A DNA stretch of 64,000 nt from Streptosporangium canum (GTDB lineage: Bacteria > Actinomycetota > Actinomycetes > Streptosporangiales > Streptosporangiaceae). The stretch is taken from contig NZ_FOQY01000028.1 in assembly GCF_900113865.1 (NCBI RefSeq), positions 54,505 to 118,504 on the forward strand, in the 5' to 3' direction. The translations under genes were made by a program, and so were the position numbers. The notes under the pieces are model-generated. The model was not told the origin of the DNA. It did not search any database and was given only the letters and a program-made list of their open reading frames with translations. Position 1 is the stretch's first letter, and each line of letters opens with the position of its first letter. This document shows positions 33,631 to 40,011 of the stretch, piece after piece.

Positions 33631-33639
33631 CCCAGGCGC

Positions 33640-33787
33640 CCAAAGAGATCGGACTGTGCATGATGATGTCCACCCCGGCGGCGCGGGACATCGGCACGAC
33701 CCGGTGCCCCCGCTCGGTCCGGGCGTCGACGACGTGGCGTCCCAGCCGCCCGGCCGCTCCCGCCACCGCGAACGTGGTGATGCTCAT
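33640..33787 (-). pseudogene. NAD(P)-binding epimerase/NmrA-type protein, N-terminal fragment
   Basis: It begins at ATG 33787 on an ATGA overlap with the gene before it and encodes TTFAVAGAAGRLGRHVVDAR, a glycine-rich Rossmann start, then GHRVVPMSRAAGVDI. After about 45 residues similarity stops where the SHOCT fragment begins. Normal members have 250-290 residues. Confidence 0.55.
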
Positions 33788-34060
33788 GCTTCATTCCTTC
33801 CTTGCTCGCTGTAGTTCTGGCCGGGGGGCATGCCGGGGATCGGCTTGGCGATGAGAGCGGCGGGGGTGAGGAAACCGATGTGGGCGATCGCCAGGATGAG
33901 CGACCACATCGCCTTGTCGTAGTGCGCCGACGCCCTGGCGTACAGCTCGTCGGGGACGCGCTCCCCGGACGGGTTCGGGGTGAGGACCGCCTCCACCAGC
34001 GCCGGCGCGGCCCGTTCGGCATCGGTGAAGCAGGCGGCGTCGTGCCAGGTGGCCTTCGCC
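33784..34060 (-). pseudogene. Carboxymuconolactone decarboxylase/AhpD-family protein, C-terminal fragment
   Basis: The minus strand reads FTDAERAAPALVEAVLTPNP, then VPDELYARASAHYDKAMWSL and ILAIAHIGF, the last two helices of the AhpD-like fold. The N-terminal half with the CxxC redox motif is absent and the frame is joined upstream to unrelated Arg-rich sequence. It is coupled by ATGA to the epimerase fragment, so a former CMD/epimerase operon has lost material from both genes. Confidence 0.5.
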
Positions 34061-34142
34061 GACTTCCGCTGTGGCCGCGGGGTTGTGTCCCTTCCACAAC
34101 GGCGCCTCCGAGAGCGTCTGAACACTGCTCCGGGGAGCTGGT

Positions 34143-34493
34143 TCAGGCGGTTTGCAGCAGTTTGGCGAGATCGTCGGGCATGGGCATGGGCTGGGTGAGG
34201 CTAACGCGGGCGCGGCCGGTGTTGCCCTCGGGGTAGCGGCTCAAGGCGCTACCGGGCGCGGCCACGATGATCCGGATGACCTGGCCGAACGCTTCACGCC
34301 GGTCGTGCTGGGCCACGGCCAGGGCGAACATGGCGATGTGGTTGGCCGTGTGGGGCCAGGGCCAGGGCTGGGAGATGATGTGCGCGCGCTCCAGGTGCCG
34401 CCAGCGTGCCTCGGGCTCGGTCGCGGTGCGGGCGGCGCGCATCTCGGCGCGGTAGGCGGCCCGCACGCGTGCGGGCATCGGACGGCCGATCAT
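34143..34493 (-). CDS. DUF3703 domain-containing protein
   Basis: A 116-residue protein starting at ATG 34493 (ATGA overlap with the CDF gene). It follows DUF3703: RVRAAYRAEMRAARTATEPE, then WRHLERAHIISQPWPWPHTA and TGRARVSLTQPMPMP. The conserved His residues (HLERAHIISQ, HTANH) suggest metal binding. DUF3703 genes are typically found next to heavy-metal regulators and efflux genes. As third gene after a CmtR-like regulator and a CDF transporter, it is likely an accessory in Cd/Zn/Pb resistance; its biochemical role is not known. Confidence 0.85.
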   Translation of the reverse strand: MIGRPMPARVRAAYRAEMRAARTATEPEARWRHLERAHIISQPWPWPHTANHIAMFALAVAQHDRREAFGQVIRIIVAAPGSALSRYPEGNTGRARVSLTQPMPMPDDLAKLLQTA

Positions 34494-35218
34494 TGCTTGT
34501 CCTCCTGCGAGTCCTTCTGCGCGGATGAGCAGCAGCCGTCCGCGCAACCGTCAACCCCGGAGACGGTGCCGGACACGCTGCCGGAGAGGGTGGCAGGGAC
34601 GGCGCAGCAGGCGTCCCCACGCCAGGCTTCGCGGCCTTCCTTGACCGCGACGGCGGCGATGGCCAGGGCGGCGATCGGGTCGGCCCAGGACCAGCCGAAG
34701 GCGCTGTTGAGCGCCAACCCGACCAACAGCACGCCGGACAGGTAGGTGCACAGCAGGGTCTGCTTGGAGTCGGCGACGGCGGAGGCGGAGCCGAGTTCGC
34801 GGCCGGCGCGGCGCTGGGCGTACGACAGGAACGGCATGATCACCAGCGAGAGCGCGGCCAGGATCAGGCCGGGAGTGGAGTGCTGTGCTTCACCGACGCC
34901 GAGCAGCGCGCGTACGGCGTCGAAGGTGACGTAGGCGGCCAGCGCGAAGAACGAGATCGCGATGACGCGCAGCGCGGTCTTCTCCCGCGCCTCGTGGTCG
35001 GTGGCGGAGAACTGCCAGGCCACCGCGGCGGCGGAGGCCACCTCGACAATGGAGTCCAGGCCGAACCCGATCAGGGCGGCCGAAGAGGCGATGGTCCCGG
35101 CGGTGATGGCCACGGCCGCTTCGATCACGTTGTAGGTGATGGTGGCCGCGACCAGCAGCCGGATGCGCCGCTGCAGCAAGGCGCGCCGGTCCGGGGCGGG
35201 CAGGTTCAGCGTGGTCAT
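34490..35218 (-). CDS. Cation diffusion facilitator (CDF) family transporter
   Basis: A 242-residue membrane protein with about five to six helices. The CDF signature region is ALIGFGLDSIVEVASAAAVA, and a later ADSKQTLLCTYLS is followed by FGWSWADPIAALAI. The C-terminus carries a Cys-rich tail (GDACCA and later DGCADGCCSS) that could bind thiophilic metal. CDF proteins exchange Zn, Cd or similar divalent ions for protons. It overlaps the regulator gene (ATGA at 35215-35218) and the DUF3703 gene. Confidence 0.88.
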   Translation of the reverse strand: MTTLNLPAPDRRALLQRRIRLLVAATITYNVIEAAVAITAGTIASSAALIGFGLDSIVEVASAAAVAWQFSATDHEAREKTALRVIAISFFALAAYVTFDAVRALLGVGEAQHSTPGLILAALSLVIMPFLSYAQRRAGRELGSASAVADSKQTLLCTYLSGVLLVGLALNSAFGWSWADPIAALAIAAVAVKEGREAWRGDACCAVPATLSGSVSGTVSGVDGCADGCCSSAQKDSQEDKQ

Positions 35219-35691
35219 GACACCGGCTTTCCTTCGCGCTCGCCTGTCTGCTGGTCGAGGTGTTCCAGGTCGTGCTCGAGTTCGGCCTGCGGCGCACGGC
35301 GCGCATCGACCGCGCCGTGCTGAGTGCCGTGCTGAGTGTCGTGGACGGGACAGAGCACCACGGCGTGGCCGGTGGCGGCCAGCAGGTGCTCGGCGGAGGC
35401 GAGCAGGTCCATCAGCTCGGGCCGGGTCAGGGAGTAGAAGGACTGGCGGCCTTCGGCGCGGTAGTCGACCAAGTCGCAGTCGCGTAGGCAGGCCAGGTGC
35501 TTGGAGACCGTGGACTGGGCCAGGCCGAGCTCACCGACCAGGTCGACCACCCGGGCCTCGCCGCGCGCAAGCCGGGCCACGATGCGCAGCCGGTTCTCAT
35601 CGGCCAGGGAGTGAAACAGCGCCGCCGCCGGGGAGATGCCGGCGGCGATATCGGCGCTGACGCAGCGGCCGGCATCATTATCAATCGCCAT
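35215..35691 (-). CDS. ArsR/SmtB-family metal sensor, CmtR-like
   Basis: Start chosen at ATG 35691 (158 residues, MAIDNDAGRC). The winged HTH includes LGLAQSTVSKHLACLRDCDL. The two Cys in HLACLRDC sit in the recognition helix at the spacing of the Cd/Pb ligands of CmtR, and a third Cys is in VVLCPVHD. A His-rich, acidic tail (HDTQHGTQHG) follows. It should repress the operon with the CDF transporter and DUF3703 protein and release it on binding Cd, Pb or a similar metal. The upstream sequence at 35700-35725 is strikingly A+T-rich and probably holds the promoter and operator. Confidence 0.88.
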   Translation of the reverse strand: MAIDNDAGRCVSADIAAGISPAAALFHSLADENRLRIVARLARGEARVVDLVGELGLAQSTVSKHLACLRDCDLVDYRAEGRQSFYSLTRPELMDLLASAEHLLAATGHAVVLCPVHDTQHGTQHGAVDARRAPQAELEHDLEHLDQQTGEREGKPVS

Positions 35692-35697
35692 ACAGCG

Positions 35698-35726
35698 ATG
35701 ATATGCCGAATGGGGAATAATATGGC
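35698..35726. promoter_or_regulatory. A+T-rich promoter/operator region of the CmtR-like operon
   Basis: ATAT and ATAATAT flank an imperfectly symmetric CCGAATGGGG core directly in front of the regulator start. With only a few bases between it and the ATG, the transcript is probably leaderless or nearly so. Repressor binding here is inferred from position. Confidence 0.4.
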
Positions 35727-35734
35727 AAGAGGCG

Positions 35735-35866
35735 GCGGGTGCGGATATCGAGCCCCGGAACATTGCTCGGCCGGAGGATCCGCACGTCCGGATGCTGCTC
35801 GACCTGGCACTGGCCTACACCGAGCACACCGAGGCCCTGCACCCCGAGCGCGAGGGGACCACCTGA
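35735..35866 (+). other. Short unexplained coding-like stretch
   Basis: The plus frame reads RPEDPHVRMLLDLALAYTEH then TEALHPEREGTT and a stop. Composition is protein-like, but no start codon or family is evident; it may be the tail of a lost gene. Confidence 0.25.
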
Positions 35867-35894
35867 TGGGCGCCGGGCACGGGTATGGGCACGG

Positions 35895-36029
35895 TCATGC
35901 GGCCGGGCTGCGCCGCGGTTCGGCGATCAGCCCACGCCGCTCGTAGTAGCGCAAGGTTTGCGGGTTGACTCCGGCCTGCTCGGCCACCTGCCCGCTGCAC
36001 AGGTACGGCCCGTCGATGTCCTGCCTCAC
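35895..36029 (-). pseudogene. MerR-family regulator, N-terminal fragment
   Basis: From GTG 36029 (GTGA overlap with the preceding fragment) the minus strand reads YLCSGQVAEQAGVNPQTLRY then YERRGLIAEPRRS and stops at 35895 after 44 residues. This is the complete MerR HTH but nothing of the wing, dimerisation helix or effector domain. In heavy-metal islands MerR genes are common; this one is broken. Confidence 0.6.
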
Positions 36030-36140
36030 GCCGGTCGTCCCGCCCCACTGGTCGTGCGGCTGCCCTCGAAGGTCGGCCCGGCCTCGGCCCAGTCCTGCTT
36101 GCCTCCGGCGTAGACGCGCACGTCGGCGTATCGGCGGCCC
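36026..36140 (-). pseudogene. Rhodanese-domain protein, C-terminal fragment
   Basis: The minus strand reads YADVRVYAGGKQDWAEAGPT then FEG and a short tail, stop at 36026. (Y/F)xxVxxYxGGKQDWxxAGLPxEG is a common end of rhodanese domains in small actinobacterial proteins. The catalytic Cys region is absent. It is translationally coupled to the MerR fragment. Confidence 0.5.
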
Positions 36141-36254
36141 GGGCGGCGTTGTCTGGGCTGAAGACGAGGTCCAGGCGCAGCCGGGCGCGCTCCGGCCGCG
36201 CTACGCCCTGCACCGCTTCGGCGAACAAGCGGAGTCAGGCACGCCCTGCTGCGG

Positions 36255-36490
36255 CCCGTCGTGGGGATCGACAACGTGGCTCACCTACTGGCCGTCGGCT
36301 GGTGGGAACGCGACGCGGAACGGTCGACCGAGCTGGTGCAGATCAATGGCGGCCCCGGGCTGCTCGTACGCGTCGACGGGGAGATCGACGGAGTGGTGGC
36401 GGTGCGCGTGGAGAACGGCTACGTCACCAGCGCCTACCACGTGCGCAATCCCGAGAAGCTGTCACGCGTGGAGCGGGAGACCGCCGGCGG
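36255..36490 (+). pseudogene. SigJ-type sigma factor, C-terminal fragment (SnoaL-like domain end)
   Basis: The plus frame reads LVQINGGPGLLVRVDGEIDG then VVAVRVENGYVTSAYHVRNP and EKLSRVERET. This is the last third of the SnoaL-like domain of SigJ-type ECF sigma factors (VNGxPGxxxRxDGxxxxVxxxxVxxGxIxxxxxVxNPEKLxR). The normal stop is lost and the frame enters antisense sequence of the next gene. Confidence 0.6.
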
Positions 36491-36495
36491 GGGAA

Positions 36496-36530
36496 GGCAA
36501 GGCGGCCCGGAAGCCCCGGTCCGCCTTGCC
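36496..36530 (-). terminator. Hairpin terminator of the beta-helix protein gene
   Basis: GGCAAGGCGG (36496-36505) pairs perfectly with CCGCCTTGCC (36521-36530), with further CCCGG/CCGG pairing inside. It is 7 nt beyond the stop codon of the minus-strand gene ending at 36537. Confidence 0.7.
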
Positions 36531-36536
36531 GGGAAC

Positions 36537-39500
36537 CTAGGCGCCCTGCCGTACGCTCACCCGGGTGTGGGCCACAGTGGCGTTGCCCGCCCGGTCCACC
36601 ACCCGATACGTGATCCTGTACACCCGGTCCGCCCCGCCGTCCCGCTCCGCACGCAGCGCGAAGGAGGTGTCGGCCGTGCCGTACGAGGCGCCGCGGACGT
36701 CGTCCTCCACCCCGGCCGACGAGCTGGTGATCGAGACCAGGGTGACCGTGACGGGACCGGCGTCGGCCGCCTTCAGCGAGATCTCCACCGGCACCAGCCT
36801 GTGGTTCGGCGGCCACAACCGGTCGGGGCTGGGCGTGACGGTCAGCGTGGGAGCCGTCGTGTCGATCCTGACGGCGACCGACCGGGACTCCTCGACGTTG
36901 CCGGCCCGGTCGACGCTGCGGAAGGTCAGTACGCTCTCCCCTTCACGGTCCACGCGCACGGGACCGGTGTAGGCCCGCCAGGAGTCGTCGCCGAGGTGGT
37001 ACTCGGTCCGCTCTACGCCGGTGCCCGCGTCGGAGGCGGTCAGTACCACCTGCACGGGCTGGGAGGACCAGCCCGAGGGCACCCCGGACGCGGTGGTCAC
37101 CGGCGCCTCGCCGTCGTCGCCCCCGGGAGCAGTGTGGATCTTGAATCCGTCGACGATGAAGTAGGAGCCGTCCTTTTTCACTCCCTTGAGCGTGTGCGGC
37201 CCCGGCGCCAGGCCGGTCTTGGTGTAGACGACCTTCTGGTACTCACGGGTCGGGTTGTGGTTGTCGATGGTGGTGTCGAGCTTGCCGTCCAGGTAGAGGT
37301 CGACCTTGCCCTCGTCGGAGTTGACCTGGGCGATGTATTCGACGCCGGTGCCGTGGAAGGCCAGCTCGAAGGCGTCCCCGTCGGTCTGGGTGGCGTGCAG
37401 GTCGCCGAGGGTGGATCCGGCGCCGCCACGCTGGTCGTTCTTCCAGTCCCAGCCGGTACCGGTGTAGGTGACGCCGGAGACGTTGTCGATCGTCTCCACG
37501 CCGGCGGCCTTGGTCAGGCTCACATCCGTCAGCGCCTGGTTGCGCCAGACCTTCAGCGCCGTCGGCCGGCCGGCGGGAGTGCGGTTGTAGACCTTCCAGA
37601 AGCTGTTGCGGTCGCTCACCTTGACGTCGGCGATCTCCCTGATGACGTCGCCGGTGCGCAGCCCCTGCCGCCAGGCATGGGAGTCGGCGGGCACGGCGGC
37701 GAAGAACAGGCCGTCGTAGTCGGTGAGCCCGACGGAGGACTTCACCTCGTCGCTGTGGATCTCGGTGACCGTCGCGCCCATGAGCGGCTCGGCCAGGTTG
37801 CCGATCGTCATGCCGCTGTCCGGCTTGCGCCAGGTGAGCGGCGGCGGCGTGGGCGAGCCCGGCTTGCCGAATCCGGTCATCGCGAAGGGCTTGAAGCCCA
37901 GCGCCAGAGCCGGGGAGCCGGCCTTGAGGGAGTAGTCGAGCTTGGCCGGATCGCTGTAGGGGCTCGCCCCCTCGAACAGGGGATCGCCGATGACCGAGCG
38001 GGTGTCGAGGCCGCGGGCGCGCCAGGCGTCGGTGATGTCGGCGACGGGCTTGCCGTTGTTCCAGAAGAGGTTGTCGTCGTAGACGGTCTTGGAGGTGGAC
38101 GGATCGCTCTGGATGAAGTCGTAGGGGTCGTCGGTGACGAAGATGTTCTTCTCGACGACGTCGCCGTTGTCGGCGTAGGAGACGTGGAAGTGCCCGCCGC
38201 CGTTGACGAAGACGTTGCCGCGCACCGTGCGGAAGAAGCCCTCGCGCAGCTTCACCCCACCGTTGAGCAGCAGGTTGCCGGTGACCTCATAGTTGGATGA
38301 GCCGTCGTCGAGGTCGACGTCCCAGTGGGAGGAGTGCCAGATCCGGTTGTGCCGGATCTTCGTGGTCTCCATCGCGTCAAGCTTGGCGTAACTCTTCTTC
38401 ACGGCGTCATCGGCGGTCAGGGGCCAGAAGCGGTCGCGGCCCCAGGAGTTGATCGGCCCGTGGTCGGAGGTCTCCTTGACGCAGTCGAAGATGTCGTTGT
38501 CCTCGATGACGTGCCCGCCCCAGGTGCCGTCGTTGATGTCGACGCAGGCACGCGGCCCGTCGTGCACGGTGTTGCCGGAGACCGTGACCCGGCGGCTCAT
38601 CGAGATCTGCACGCCGGAGGTCTGCTTCTCGAAGCGCCCGTTGCGGGTCAGGTAGTTGTCGGCGATCGTGATGTCGCGCGGGTAGTCCTCGGTCTTCGGG
38701 CCCGGCGTGGTGTCGGTGATGGTGCTCCGCATGCCGTCCCAGGTGGAGCGCTCTCGGACGGCGTCGTGGGAGCCGATGATCGCGATGTCGCTCGCCCCGG
38801 AGTCGCGGAAGTCGCCGCCGGAGACGACGTTGCCCTCGGCGTATCCGTCCATGAAGACGGCGTTGCCGCCGACCTGGTCGAAGCGGGCGTCACGGACGGT
38901 GATCCCTCTGGTGTTCTTGAGGTAGACCGCACCCGCGCGGGCGATGGCCCAGTCACCCAGCTGCAGTTTCTCGTACGGCCGGCTGAACAGCGTCCGGTGC
39001 GTCTGGGTGAAGGTGAACCCGGCGAAGGTGAGGTCGTGCACCGGCGACGCGGGAGAATCGCCCACGATGCGGATGAGCTCCTCCCGCTCGGCCGTCTCGA
39101 CGCGGACCGCCGCGGGGTCGACGCCGGCGGGAGGCTGGAGGTACAGCCTGCCCGCGGCCTTGTCGTAGAACCACTCCCCCGGCGCGTCCAACTCCTCCAG
39201 GACGTTCTCGACCATGCGCTTCTGCGGGTGCAGCCCGCTGCCCCGGTTGTTGTCGCCCACCCACTGCAGCTTCGGGTCGCCGTTGCCGTCGACGCCTGTC
39301 ACCTTGAAGGAGTTGCCGCCCCATTCGCCCTGGTGCAGCCCGCGCACCAAAGCGGTCGTGGGGTTCTTCCAGCCGGCCACCCGTGCCGGGGAGATCGCGT
39401 CGGCGGCGTACCCGTTGAGCACCTCGACCTTGGGATCGAAGTTCGGGTACCTGGCCAGGACCTGCCGCTTGCCGTCCAGGAAGAGTTCGTCGAAGTCGAG

Positions 39501-39905
39501 GTCCTTGCCGATGTCGGCGACCAGGGTGGCGCCCTGGTGGGTGGTCCAGGCGGGCGCGAGCCTGCGCCCGCCGCTGAGCACGACCGACTCGCCCGCGGCC
39601 GCCTCGTAGGTGGCACCGGAGTCGGCGGGGGTGAAGGTGAGGGGCTCGGAGAGGTAGTAGACGCCGCCCCGCACCCGCACCCGCAGCGGGCCGGTCGCGG
39701 TGGGCAGTGCCTCACGTACGGCGCGCTGGGCGCGCGTGATCGTCCTGAAGGGCGCCACCTCGGTGCCCGCGGCGTCGTCGTCGCCCTGCGTGGCCACATG
39801 GAAGACGGTGTCGGCCGCCAGGGCCGCGGTGGGGGTGAGGGCGGTCAGCCCGCTCGCGGCGACGCATGCCGCGAGGAGCAGCCGCCAGGGCTTGCCGTGA
39901 CGCAT
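36537..39905 (-). CDS. Large secreted right-handed beta-helix glycan-active protein (GH141-like) with PDZ domain
   Basis: A 1122-residue exported protein. Parts in order: Sec signal peptide (cleavage ALA-AD near residue 31); start of a beta-helix domain (VATQGDDDAAGTEVAPFRTI, VRVRGGVYYLSEPLTFTP) as in GH141 and related families; repeated parallel beta-helix rungs to about residue 640 (many N-x-I/V-x-N motifs); a PDZ-like domain at about 715-790 (WRQGLRTGDVIREIADVKV); a beta-sandwich of carbohydrate-binding type (to about 935); and two Ig-like modules with DRAGNVEE and DRAGNATV. GH141 includes an alpha-L-fucosidase for rhamnogalacturonan II and a xylanase. The divergent GH29 fucosidase favours fucosylated glycans here; enzymatic class is inferred. 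Confidence 0.8.
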   Translation of the reverse strand: MRHGKPWRLLLAACVAASGLTALTPTAALAADTVFHVATQGDDDAAGTEVAPFRTITRAQRAVREALPTATGPLRVRVRGGVYYLSEPLTFTPADSGATYEAAAGESVVLSGGRRLAPAWTTHQGATLVADIGKDLDFDELFLDGKRQVLARYPNFDPKVEVLNGYAADAISPARVAGWKNPTTALVRGLHQGEWGGNSFKVTGVDGNGDPKLQWVGDNNRGSGLHPQKRMVENVLEELDAPGEWFYDKAAGRLYLQPPAGVDPAAVRVETAEREELIRIVGDSPASPVHDLTFAGFTFTQTHRTLFSRPYEKLQLGDWAIARAGAVYLKNTRGITVRDARFDQVGGNAVFMDGYAEGNVVSGGDFRDSGASDIAIIGSHDAVRERSTWDGMRSTITDTTPGPKTEDYPRDITIADNYLTRNGRFEKQTSGVQISMSRRVTVSGNTVHDGPRACVDINDGTWGGHVIEDNDIFDCVKETSDHGPINSWGRDRFWPLTADDAVKKSYAKLDAMETTKIRHNRIWHSSHWDVDLDDGSSNYEVTGNLLLNGGVKLREGFFRTVRGNVFVNGGGHFHVSYADNGDVVEKNIFVTDDPYDFIQSDPSTSKTVYDDNLFWNNGKPVADITDAWRARGLDTRSVIGDPLFEGASPYSDPAKLDYSLKAGSPALALGFKPFAMTGFGKPGSPTPPPLTWRKPDSGMTIGNLAEPLMGATVTEIHSDEVKSSVGLTDYDGLFFAAVPADSHAWRQGLRTGDVIREIADVKVSDRNSFWKVYNRTPAGRPTALKVWRNQALTDVSLTKAAGVETIDNVSGVTYTGTGWDWKNDQRGGAGSTLGDLHATQTDGDAFELAFHGTGVEYIAQVNSDEGKVDLYLDGKLDTTIDNHNPTREYQKVVYTKTGLAPGPHTLKGVKKDGSYFIVDGFKIHTAPGGDDGEAPVTTASGVPSGWSSQPVQVVLTASDAGTGVERTEYHLGDDSWRAYTGPVRVDREGESVLTFRSVDRAGNVEESRSVAVRIDTTAPTLTVTPSPDRLWPPNHRLVPVEISLKAADAGPVTVTLVSITSSSAGVEDDVRGASYGTADTSFALRAERDGGADRVYRITYRVVDRAGNATVAHTRVSVRQGA

Positions 39906-40011
39906 AGGGGTCTCCTGTCGTGGATCACCTCATTTTTGCCACAGTCCCCTTGTGAAGGCGATCACGCCAAGGTTACGTTTCATCCGATCAATCAACGTCT
40001 GGAGTCCCCCC
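39906..40011. promoter_or_regulatory. Divergent promoter region of the beta-helix protein and fucosidase genes
   Basis: 106 bp between two divergent secreted-enzyme genes. An imperfect inverted repeat spans about 39950-39973 (CTTG…GGCG…CGCC…AAG) and an A+T-richer block TTACGTTTCATC follows. A shared operator is likely, but no regulator gene adjoins it. Confidence 0.4.

Noticed and set aside
36261..38300. Plus-strand open frame of 679 codons over the beta-helix gene
   Set aside because: Only its first 75 codons (sigma-factor fragment) are protein-like; the rest is antisense to a gene with clear domains.
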